From: Paenibacillus sp. FSL H8-0332
GTDB taxonomy: Bacteria > Bacillota > Bacilli > Paenibacillales > Paenibacillaceae
DNA length: 64,000 bases
NCBI RefSeq assembly: GCF_037963835.1
Contig: NZ_CP150145.1
Span: 3,224,001 to 3,288,000, forward strand
Direction of reading: 5' to 3'
Below are positions 33,993 through 41,819 of this stretch, piece after piece. The notes beneath the pieces were generated by a model, which saw nothing but the letters and a program-made list of their open reading frames with translations, did no database searches and was not told where the DNA came from. The position numbers and the translations under genes are program-made. Every line of letters starts with the position of its first letter. Position 1 is the first letter of the stretch.

Positions 33993-36323
33993 ATGTATCT
34001 AAAATTAATTAAAAACGGTCTGCGCAAAAGTAAGCTGATTACCGGCACGATTATGGCGTTCATCCTCGTTGCCGCCATGCTGACTTCGCTCGCCGCATCG
34101 CTTACAGTGAATCTGTCCGGCGCGATTGATAACATGCTTCTGTCGGCGAAGGCACTCCATTTCATGCAAATGCATACAGGCAGCGTAGACTTGGACCAGT
34201 TGCGGAGCTTCGCAGACACGAATGGAAGTGTTGAGGAATATCAGGTGCTGGAGTTCCTCAATATCGAGGGTGCAGAGATTGTGATCGGGAACGATTCGCT
34301 TGCTGGAAGCATTCAGGACAACGGTCTTTCCGTACAAGGCAAGAAATTCGACTACCTGCTGGACTTACACGGTGAAGTTATTCATCCGGCAGACGGTGAA
34401 ATCTATGTCCCGGTCTACTACAGGCAGGAAGGTTATGCAGTACTTGGAGATACAGTGACGATCCACGGTATTTCCTTCCACGTTGCGGGGTTTTTGCGGG
34501 ATTCAACCATGAACGCGGCGCTGGTAAGCTCCAAGCGTTTCCTTGTGAGCCCGGCGGATTTCGAGCAGGTTCGTGAGTTTGGACAATTGGAGCATCTGAT
34601 TGAATTCCGGCTGTCCGAGGGGGTTAACTATACGGCATTTGAGGCAGCGTATTTGGATGCGGGACTCCCGGCCAACGGTCCGCCTGCTATCACATACAAT
34701 CAGGTGAAGATGATTAACGGCATTACGGACGGCATTATGATTGCTGTGCTGGTGTTAATCGGCATGCTGGTCATCATCGTGGCCTTCTTATGTATCCGCT
34801 TTACGCTACTGGCAACGATCGAAGAGGATTACAAGGAAATAGGCGTACTGAAGGCCATCGGGATGCGGGTATCACAGATCAAGAAGCTGTACCTTGCGAA
34901 ATACGGTGCGATCACGGGTGTAGCCTGCGTGCTGGGCTTTCTGGCTTCTCTGCCGCTCCAGATCCCTTTTATGCACAATATTCGTCTGTATATGGGTGAT
35001 AGCGGGAGCCGGTTTCCCGGCTTGCTCAGCGGACTTGCGGGAGCGGTGCTCATCTTCGCGGTGGTCATGCTATATGTGAATGGTGTGCTGCGGCGCTTCC
35101 GTAACATCTCCCCGGCGCAGGCGGTGAGGTTCGGCGCATCGCGGGAATCCTCGAAACCGGGCAGAAGCTTCCGGCTGAGTCACAACAGGCTGTTCACCCG
35201 GAATATCTTTCTAGGCATCAAGGATGTGCTGTCCCGTAAGAAGCTGTATGTCACCATGACGATGGTGCTGGTCATCTCCTCATTCATTATGATTGTGCCG
35301 TATAATATCAGCAATACTATCTCTGCACCCGGCTTCATCACCAATATGGGTATGGGCATCAGTGACCTTAATATCGGAGTGCTGCGGACACAGGTGGAGG
35401 ACGTCCAGGGGAAGGCGGCGGAGGTTACAGCTCGGCTGGAGGAGGATAAGAACGTTGAGAAATATGCACTCTTCACCAGCCGGATGCTAGAGAGAAGAGC
35501 GGATGACGGAACGCTAGAGAAGCTGCGGGTGACCTTCGGGGACTATTCCACCTTTCCGGTTACGTATTCCAAAGGCCGTGCGCCACAAGCTGAAGCGGAG
35601 ATTGCCCTCTCGGTACTTAATGCGGAAGACCTTGAACAGAACGTTGGAGATGAACTCGTTGTTATCGCTGACGGCACGGAAAAGCACCTGAAGGTGTGCG
35701 GAATTTACTCCGATGTTACGAACGGCGGACGTACGGCCCAGGCGATTTTCAATATGAATCACGGGGAGATTCTAAGCGCCTCAATTGCAGTTACGTTCCG
35801 TGACCGTCAGAGCGTTCAGGCGGCAATAGCACAGTACCGGGAACAATTCCCCTCTGCCAAAATTACCGGGATCGACGAGACCATCGGGCAGATGCTTGGT
35901 CCTATGCGCAAGGCTATACAAAAGGCATCCATTGTTGCTACCGTGGCAACTGCTCTGCTCACACTGCTGGTAACAACGTTGTTTATGAGGATGCTGGTGA
36001 CAAAAGACGGTTACCCCATTGCCATAATGAAATCTATCGGCTTCACTGGCAGGGATATTCGCAGGCAGTATCTTACACGCTCTGTTATCGTGCTGGGGAT
36101 CGGTGTCATCACCGGTACGCTTTTGGCAAATACGCTGGGTGAGCTTGTGGGTGTGGCAATCGTGTCTTCCTTCGGCGCAGCAGCCTTCCATTTCGCGGTA
36201 AACCCGTGGTTTGTCTATTTCATTTCGCCTCTGCTGATTGCAGGCTGTGTCGTTGCTGCCACACGGCTGGGCATTTCCGCCATCCAGACCTTACAAATTT
36301 CCGAATATATTAAGGAGGTTTAG
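33993..36323 (+). CDS. FtsX/MacB-type ABC transporter permease
   Basis: This 776-residue membrane protein has two FtsX-type halves. A first helix (about 14-36) is followed by an extracellular domain to about residue 240. Three helices follow (about 248-270, 300-325, 345-370), then a second anchor (about 425-447), a second extracellular domain to about 640, and three final helices (about 652-770). The cytoplasmic signature EEDYKEIGVLKAIGM is present, and IAIMKSIGFTGRDIRRQYL is its equivalent in the second half. GGAGGAGTG precedes the ATG. With the ATPase after it, it should form a lipid- or peptide-handling mechanotransmission transporter rather than an importer. The substrate may be an antimicrobial peptide, by analogy. 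Confidence 0.88.
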   Translation: MYLKLIKNGLRKSKLITGTIMAFILVAAMLTSLAASLTVNLSGAIDNMLLSAKALHFMQMHTGSVDLDQLRSFADTNGSVEEYQVLEFLNIEGAEIVIGNDSLAGSIQDNGLSVQGKKFDYLLDLHGEVIHPADGEIYVPVYYRQEGYAVLGDTVTIHGISFHVAGFLRDSTMNAALVSSKRFLVSPADFEQVREFGQLEHLIEFRLSEGVNYTAFEAAYLDAGLPANGPPAITYNQVKMINGITDGIMIAVLVLIGMLVIIVAFLCIRFTLLATIEEDYKEIGVLKAIGMRVSQIKKLYLAKYGAITGVACVLGFLASLPLQIPFMHNIRLYMGDSGSRFPGLLSGLAGAVLIFAVVMLYVNGVLRRFRNISPAQAVRFGASRESSKPGRSFRLSHNRLFTRNIFLGIKDVLSRKKLYVTMTMVLVISSFIMIVPYNISNTISAPGFITNMGMGISDLNIGVLRTQVEDVQGKAAEVTARLEEDKNVEKYALFTSRMLERRADDGTLEKLRVTFGDYSTFPVTYSKGRAPQAEAEIALSVLNAEDLEQNVGDELVVIADGTEKHLKVCGIYSDVTNGGRTAQAIFNMNHGEILSASIAVTFRDRQSVQAAIAQYREQFPSAKITGIDETIGQMLGPMRKAIQKASIVATVATALLTLLVTTLFMRMLVTKDGYPIAIMKSIGFTGRDIRRQYLTRSVIVLGIGVITGTLLANTLGELVGVAIVSSFGAAAFHFAVNPWFVYFISPLLIAGCVVAATRLGISAIQTLQISEYIKEV

Positions 36324-36327
36324 CAGA

Positions 36328-37086
36328 ATGAGCAGCATCATTACAGGTACCCGTATCGTAAAAACCTACGGCAAGGGTACAGAACAGGCCACAGTGTTGA
36401 ATGGAGTAGACGTAGTTATAACAAAAGGTGAGTTTGTTTCCGTAATGGGACCTTCAGGCTCAGGCAAAACCACGCTGCTGTTCGCGCTCAGCGGCATGGA
36501 TGGGATTACAGGCGGATCAGTCAAATTTGGTGATACGGAATTATCCGGGCTCCGGGAAAATGTGCTTGCGGATCTTCGCCGGACCCGGATGGGGTTTATT
36601 TTTCAGCAGCCTACGATGCTGAGGAACCTGAATCTGCTGGATAATATCATGCTTCCCGCTGTGCAGGATGGTAAGAGAAACACAGCGGAACTCGCGCAAA
36701 AAGCGAGACACCTGATGAAGCAAACGGGCATTTCCGGGCTTGAATACAGGGATACCATGGAGGTATCAGGCGGCCAGCTCCAGCGGGCCGGAATCTGCCG
36801 CGCGCTGATCAATATGCCGGAGATTCTGTTTGCCGATGAGCCAACCGGTTCGCTTAACTCCAAAACGGCTGAGGAGATCATGGAGCTGCTGGTAGCCATT
36901 AATCAAGCGGGCACAGCCATCATGCTTGTGACTCATGATGCGAGAGTCGCCGCCCGCGCAGACAGGGTACTTTTCACGAGGGACGGGCATATCGTTTCCA
37001 GTCTGACACTGCCCAGGTTCAGCGGCGGGGATCTGGAAGCGAGAGGGGAGAAGGTGCTGGCCGGGATGGCAGCTGTTGGCATTTAG
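36328..37086 (+). CDS. ABC transporter ATP-binding protein (LolD/MacB-type)
   Basis: This 252-residue ATPase has Walker A GPSGSGKTTLL (about 42-52), Q-loop in FIFQQPTMLRNL, signature VSGGQLQRAGICRAL, Walker B with ILFADEPTGSLN, and H-loop in VTHDARVAARADR. This is the class that pairs with FtsX-type permeases. TAAGGAGG lies across the end of the permease gene, and the ATG at 36328 starts 4 bases after its stop codon. It completes the regulator-kinase-permease-ATPase operon. The order permease before ATPase is the reverse of bceAB. Confidence 0.93.
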   Translation: MSSIITGTRIVKTYGKGTEQATVLNGVDVVITKGEFVSVMGPSGSGKTTLLFALSGMDGITGGSVKFGDTELSGLRENVLADLRRTRMGFIFQQPTMLRNLNLLDNIMLPAVQDGKRNTAELAQKARHLMKQTGISGLEYRDTMEVSGGQLQRAGICRALINMPEILFADEPTGSLNSKTAEEIMELLVAINQAGTAIMLVTHDARVAARADRVLFTRDGHIVSSLTLPRFSGGDLEARGEKVLAGMAAVGI

Positions 37087-37203
37087 TTTAGCGTTTTCAC
37101 GTGGACTGGACGTAATTCCCCCGCTTCCGGAACCTTACAAATACCTGACGCATATTGTATGGTTATAAGCCTGCCAGGCGACAACGGGAAAGGAAGTGGA
37201 TGT

Positions 37204-38295
37204 ATGGCTGCGCGGATTTTAAGATATTTTGCAGACGGTAATACGGCTCTTGGCTTCTATAGTTTGTTCGAATCGAATCTTCAGGGACTGCGGCGGATCT
37301 TCATCTTGAAAGGCGGTCCCGGTACCGGAAAATCCTCCCTGATGAATGCAATCGGCACGGAATGGGCGGAGCGGGGTTATGATATTGAGCTGATCCATTG
37401 TTCATCCGATAAGGATTCCATTGACGGGGTCATTATTCCGGCGCTTGGCGTGGGCATTGTTGACGGGACTGCGCCCCATGTGATCGAGCCCAAGGCTCCC
37501 GGAGCGGCCCGGGAATACGTGAACCTGGGAGAAGCGTGGGACTCGGCAGCGCTGATCAGCCAAAGGGAGATCATTGAGGAGCTTAACCGGAAGGCTGCGG
37601 ATGCCTATGCGGCAGCGTACAGCAGGTTTGCAGAGGCCCTGAACATTCATGACGAATGGGAAAAGATTTACTTCGAGCATATGGACTTCGGCAAGGCGGA
37701 TCAATTAACGGCCCTGATGCTGGAACAGCTGTTTGGCGAAGCGCATCTTCAGAGGAGTGCTGACGTCAAGCACCGGTTTCTGGGCGCAGCAACGCCGGCA
37801 GGATCGGTCGACTTTGTACCTAATTTGACCGAAGGGCTGTGGAGACGCTTCTTCCTCAAAGGCCGGGCCGGAACAGGCAAATCAACCATACTCCGCACAA
37901 TCGCCTCCGAGGCGGAGAAGCGGGGCTTTGATACGGAAATCTATCATTGCGGCTTCGATCCCCACAGTCTGGATATGGTCATTGTGCGTGAGCTTGATTT
38001 TGCGGTCTTTGACAGCACCAGCCCGCATGAATATTACCCGGAGCGGGAGGGAGACGTAATCATCGATACGTATGAAGCTGTTGTAGCACCGGGAACGGAT
38101 GAGCGCCTCGCCGGGCCGCTAGAGGAAGTAAGCACACAATATAAGGCCACAATGAAAACGGCGATAGCCGCATTGGCAGAGGCCAAGGTGCACCGGGACG
38201 AATTAAAGAAAATTTATACCGCAGCAATGGATTTTAGCGTGGCGGATGCGGCCAGGAACCGGATTTCCGCTGAACTGGCAAGGATATTGGCCTAA
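37204..38295 (+). CDS. Tandem P-loop ATPase (PRK06851-like) of unknown function
   Basis: This 363-residue protein is an internal duplication of P-loop NTPase halves: GGPGTGKSSLMNAI (about 37-50) and GRAGTGKSTILRTI (about 220-233). Each is followed about 25 residues later by the same kind of motif (IELIHCSSDKDSIDGVIIP and TEIYHCGFDPHSLDMVIV) and by a VDGTAPH/FDSTSPHEY element. The layout matches the PRK06851 family found in spore-forming Firmicutes; its function is not established to my knowledge. ATG at 37204 has AAAGGAAGTGG upstream; an in-frame start at 37159 is less likely. It appears to be a single-gene unit. Confidence 0.75.
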   Translation: MAARILRYFADGNTALGFYSLFESNLQGLRRIFILKGGPGTGKSSLMNAIGTEWAERGYDIELIHCSSDKDSIDGVIIPALGVGIVDGTAPHVIEPKAPGAAREYVNLGEAWDSAALISQREIIEELNRKAADAYAAAYSRFAEALNIHDEWEKIYFEHMDFGKADQLTALMLEQLFGEAHLQRSADVKHRFLGAATPAGSVDFVPNLTEGLWRRFFLKGRAGTGKSTILRTIASEAEKRGFDTEIYHCGFDPHSLDMVIVRELDFAVFDSTSPHEYYPEREGDVIIDTYEAVVAPGTDERLAGPLEEVSTQYKATMKTAIAALAEAKVHRDELKKIYTAAMDFSVADAARNRISAELARILA

Positions 38296-38315
38296 CGGTT
38301 AATAGGCTCTGAACC

Positions 38316-38346
38316 AGGCTTGCCATTCACAGGGTAAGCCTCTTTC
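38316..38346 (+). terminator. Hairpin after the tandem ATPase gene
   Basis: AGGCTTGCC pairs with GGGTAAGCCT, followed by CTTTC. It is a modest terminator candidate. Confidence 0.45.
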
Positions 38347-38468
38347 GGCTTAACTGGTTTCTTCAATGAACGGACATGGCTGCGGGCCAGAGTGGCGCGC
38401 CCCGCCGGTTGACGCGTTCTTCAACAAGGTATAAACTTATAAACCTCAATATGTAGTTCAGAGAGGAT

Positions 38469-38482
38469 TAAAAGCGTTTACA
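38469..38482 (+). promoter_or_regulatory. cre (CcpA) site upstream of the nuclease/phosphatase-fold gene
   Basis: TAAAAGCGTTTACA matches TGWAANCGNTNWCA at 13 of 14 positions and sits only 22 bases before the start codon, a repressing position. Confidence 0.65.
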
Positions 38483-38504
38483 TTTCAGAGGGGAGAAAAC
38501 AGTG

Positions 38505-39278
38505 ATGACTACTTACGAAGTGGCTTCCTTTAATATCCGCGTTGACATTCCGGTGGACGGAGAGAACAGCTGGGCGTTCCGCAAAGAGCATTTGCTGCGC
38601 CTGATCCGCTATTACCGCTGGGACATCTTCGGACTTCAGGAAGCAAAGGGCAATCAGCTGAGGTATCTGGCTGCACTTGATGATTATGAGGTGGAAGGGA
38701 TCAGCCGTGATCAAGATCCGGATGACGAACACTGTCCGGTCTTTTATAATAAGTCGGTATTCACCAAGGAAGACGGAGGCACGTTCTGGCTGACGGAGAC
38801 GCCGGAGGTTCCCTCCAAGTCCTGGGGCTCTGATTACAACCGGATCTGCACCTGGGTAAGGCTGAAGGACACGAGAAACGGGAATAGGATTCACTTTCTC
38901 AACACTCATCTGGACCATATCAGCGAGGAAGCCCGATACCGCGGCGCTCTGATGATTCTGGACTGGATCCGTGATCAAGACGGGGACCTTCCGGTTATAC
39001 TGACAGGGGATTTCAATGCTCTTCCGGACGAAAGATGTTACCGGGAGATTACAGGGCAGCTGACGGATACCCGCAGAGCGGCTGATGATGCACATTATGG
39101 CCCCTGGGGTACATTTACCGGTTTCCGCTATGATATTCCATGGAATGAGCTTATGGAAATCGATTATATTTTTACGGACAAGCAGGCGAGAGTACGGAAG
39201 ACCCGGACGGTAACCGACAGCTATGACCGGAAATACCCTTCGGATCATTATCCAGTTACAGCAACTCTGGAATGGTAA
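38505..39278 (+). CDS. Endonuclease/exonuclease/phosphatase-family protein
   Basis: This 257-residue protein has the family motifs in order: SFNIRVD, FGLQEA, NTHLDH, LTGDFNALPD and the C-terminal YPSDHYPV with the catalytic histidine. There is no signal peptide, so it is cytosolic. This subgroup is often found with sugar catabolism and may be a phosphodiesterase or phosphatase rather than a DNase. A GTG at 38502 and an ATG at 38505 are both possible starts; AGGGGAG upstream fits either. The cre site beside it suggests carbon-source control, and a glycerophosphodiesterase follows on the same strand. Confidence 0.85.
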   Translation: MTTYEVASFNIRVDIPVDGENSWAFRKEHLLRLIRYYRWDIFGLQEAKGNQLRYLAALDDYEVEGISRDQDPDDEHCPVFYNKSVFTKEDGGTFWLTETPEVPSKSWGSDYNRICTWVRLKDTRNGNRIHFLNTHLDHISEEARYRGALMILDWIRDQDGDLPVILTGDFNALPDERCYREITGQLTDTRRAADDAHYGPWGTFTGFRYDIPWNELMEIDYIFTDKQARVRKTRTVTDSYDRKYPSDHYPVTATLEW

Positions 39279-39369
39279 CATGGCACTCATAGATATAGAG
39301 ACAATGGATTGTTTACGCGACATATGTCTGATACAGATACGCTAATCATATGAAAATGGGGACAGCTGC

Positions 39370-40281
39370 ATGATGAGGATATTCAGACATAAGGGTTATT
39401 TTATCGGTGTGCATATAATGATGGTGATCTTCCTGTTCTCCACACTGTACGCTTATTCTCCGGCGATCCGGGTGAAGGTGAAAGAGATCATCGAGCCTGC
39501 GGACAAGGTCTATACGATTGCCCACCGCGGGGCGTCAGGTTATGCGCCTGAGAATACGCTTCCCGCCTTCCAGCTGGCCGCCCAGATGAAGGCCGATTCC
39601 ATTGAGCTGGATGTTCATTTAACCAAGGATCTAATTCCCGTTGTCATTCATGATGAGACCGTGAACCGGACCACGGACGGCAAGGGCTATGTGAAGAACA
39701 TGACCCTGGAGCAGCTCAGGCAGCTTGATGCCGGTTCATGGTTCAATCAGGACTACCCGATGTTCGCCAGGGATCTCTATATTGGTGTTACCATCCCGAC
39801 CCTGGATGAAGTGTTCGACAAATTGGGCAGTGACATCAACTACGTCATTGAAATTAAGGACCCTCCTCCGAAGTATAATATAGAAGAAATTCTGAACGAA
39901 ACCATTAAGAATCATCACCTGGAAAAGCTGGTAGCCATCCACTCCTTCAGCGCCGCCAGCCTAAAGAGGTTCCATGCCATTAACCCGGACATTCCCTTAT
40001 ATCAGCTTGTCTGGAATGATTATGCGGCTTCGAGGGTGACTCAGTCCTATCTGGATACCGTGAAGACCTATGCCGTAGGCATCAGCCCGAATTTCCAGGG
40101 AATCAGCGCAGCTTATGTAGCTCAGGTGAAGAGGGCCGGACTCAAGATCATCCCGTACACGGTGAACTACCAGCTCAACATGGATAAAGCCTATTCCTGG
40201 GGAGTCGACGGTGTGCATACGAATTATCCCGACCGCTTCCTTGAGGTGATTGCCGCCAACAGGGCAAATGCCAAATGGTAG
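39370..40281 (+). CDS. Glycerophosphodiester phosphodiesterase, membrane-anchored
   Basis: This 303-residue protein has one N-terminal hydrophobic segment (about 11-31, VHIMMVIFLFSTLYAYS) and then a GDPD TIM barrel starting HRGASGYAPENTLPAF, with SIELDVHLTKDLIPVVIHD and later VIEIKDP and the final GVDGVHTNYPDRF. It hydrolyses glycerophosphodiesters to glycerol-3-phosphate and an alcohol, and the catalytic domain should be outside the membrane. The ribosome binding site is weak (ATGGGGACAGCTGC), so the start at 39370 or 39373 is uncertain. Possible roles are recycling of phospholipid or teichoic acid fragments. Confidence 0.9.
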   Translation: MMRIFRHKGYFIGVHIMMVIFLFSTLYAYSPAIRVKVKEIIEPADKVYTIAHRGASGYAPENTLPAFQLAAQMKADSIELDVHLTKDLIPVVIHDETVNRTTDGKGYVKNMTLEQLRQLDAGSWFNQDYPMFARDLYIGVTIPTLDEVFDKLGSDINYVIEIKDPPPKYNIEEILNETIKNHHLEKLVAIHSFSAASLKRFHAINPDIPLYQLVWNDYAASRVTQSYLDTVKTYAVGISPNFQGISAAYVAQVKRAGLKIIPYTVNYQLNMDKAYSWGVDGVHTNYPDRFLEVIAANRANAKW

Positions 40282-40434
40282 GAGTGGACTCTCCGTAGTA
40301 TATTAAGTGCCCTTTTTCCAACTGTTCCCTGGAGAGGGCTGTTCTGTTCAGGAGCAAGTGGAGAAAATCCACCTGTTTCTGGAAGCACCTAATTCCAGCT
40401 TCTCAAATTTAGTGAATCCATACAGCTTCGTCGC

Positions 40435-41610
40435 TTAAAATGCACTCAACACGATATTCCGCAGCTTGCGTGTAATCGGCATGGTACCGGAATCCTTCTT
40501 CTGGATCATGAACAAGATGGTCAGACGTTCTAGCGGACAATTGGCAAAATAAGCTCCCAGCCAGCCGTCCCAGCCGTATTCTCCCAGGCTGCCAAGTCCG
40601 CCCGCCTGGGCAGGATCGGTCAGGACACGCATCTGATTGCCGTAGCTGTAGCCTTGCAGCGAATGCCAAGGATTGAAGCCTTGCTGCTGCGAGTGGGTCA
40701 AGCTGGCCGAGGTCATAAACTGAACGGTGCGGGGCTTCAGCAGCTGCACCCCGTTCAAGCTGCCCTGATTCATCAGCATGGTGGTGAATTTGGCAGCATC
40801 CTCAATGGTTGAGACCAGCCCGGCTCCGCCTGCTTCGTAGGCCGGCTCCCGGTCCATATGATGGCTGACACCCAGGTGACTCGCCGAATACCGGGTCAAG
40901 CCGCCTTCGCCGTCATCCTGGTAGACGCAAGCCAGCCGGTCTCTCTTGTCTTCGGGCAGCCAAAAGCCGGTATCGTTCATTTGCAGCGGACCGAAGATCT
41001 CCTGCTGCAGGAATTCGCCGTACCGCATACCGCTGACGACTTCAACTAATGCACCTAGAACATCCGCAGAGGTTCCATACTGCCAGGAGGTTCCCGGGTC
41101 GAAAGACAGCGGGCCTTCGCCCAGCCGATTGGCGAATTCCTGTGTGCTCATCGGGTTCGTGCCAAGCAGGCGGCTGTTCAGTTCCTGGTACAGCGCCTCC
41201 GTATACTGACCCGCCAGGTCTTCTCCGCCGTAGACCAGGCCGGAGGTCATGTTCAGCAGGTCATTAATATCAACCTCCCGGCTAACGGGCACAAGCTCGC
41301 CGTTCTTTCCCACCTTCTGATTTTTAAATCCGGGTATGTACTGGCTAACCGGATCGAACAGGTCGATCTCCCCGCGCTCCAGAAGCAGCATAACGGCTGC
41401 GGCCGTAACCGGCTTCGTCATCGAGTATAAACGGAAGATTGAATCTCTGGACATTTTGCATCCAGCTTCAATGTCGGCAAAGCCGTCTTCGTGATACCAG
41501 CTTTCTTGTCCGTCCTGAATCACCATGAAGTTCGCACCGGCGATTTCCTTATTGGCAATGCTTGCGCTCAGCGCTTTGGTGATTAGACGGGTAGTGTTTG
41601 AATCGAGCAT
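40435..41610 (-). CDS. Serine hydrolase (beta-lactamase class C / esterase fold)
   Basis: This 391-residue protein has the catalytic SxxK motif SMTK (about residues 63-66) in FRLYSMTKPVTAAAV. A YGTS segment lies where class C enzymes have YxN, and GWDGWLG lies near the C-terminus. This set is typical of EstB-like esterases and D-aminopeptidase-like hydrolases. There is no signal peptide, so a beta-lactamase role is unlikely. AAAGGAGACC precedes the ATG. It is divergent from the galactanase gene, and the shared gap has TGAAATG/CATTTCA palindromes, so the two may be co-regulated. The substrate is unknown. Confidence 0.87.
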   Translation of the reverse strand: MLDSNTTRLITKALSASIANKEIAGANFMVIQDGQESWYHEDGFADIEAGCKMSRDSIFRLYSMTKPVTAAAVMLLLERGEIDLFDPVSQYIPGFKNQKVGKNGELVPVSREVDINDLLNMTSGLVYGGEDLAGQYTEALYQELNSRLLGTNPMSTQEFANRLGEGPLSFDPGTSWQYGTSADVLGALVEVVSGMRYGEFLQQEIFGPLQMNDTGFWLPEDKRDRLACVYQDDGEGGLTRYSASHLGVSHHMDREPAYEAGGAGLVSTIEDAAKFTTMLMNQGSLNGVQLLKPRTVQFMTSASLTHSQQQGFNPWHSLQGYSYGNQMRVLTDPAQAGGLGSLGEYGWDGWLGAYFANCPLERLTILFMIQKKDSGTMPITRKLRNIVLSAF

Positions 41611-41653
41611 CTCTAGGTCTCCTTTGGTATGATCCGTTATCTATATTCCAGGG

Positions 41654-41715
41654 TGAATAGCATTTCACATAGAGAACATTATACGTCTTTCAGAGTGAAA
41701 TGTAAGCGCATTTCA
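41654..41715. promoter_or_regulatory. Operator-like palindromes between serine hydrolase and galactanase genes
   Basis: TGAAATG (41696-41702) and CATTTCA (41709-41715) form a perfect 7-bp inverted repeat with spacer TAAGCG. A second, looser copy TGAATAGCATTTCA lies at 41654-41667. The repeated CATTTCA half-site suggests a dimeric repressor such as a LacI-type protein; no such gene is adjacent. Confidence 0.45.
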
Positions 41716-41819
41716 GTAAAAGAATTGAATAAGTATGGGTTTTCGTTGCTTCGCCTAATTCAATGTTACCTTCCTGGTCATTTATACTAACGGAGAGACT
41801 ATTACAGGGAGGTAATATT

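Noticed and set aside
40359..40374. Short GTGGA/TCCAC hairpin between the glycerophosphodiesterase and serine hydrolase genes
   Set aside because: The stem is only a few base pairs (GTGGA...TCCAC) with no convincing T-run on either strand, so it is not listed as a terminator.
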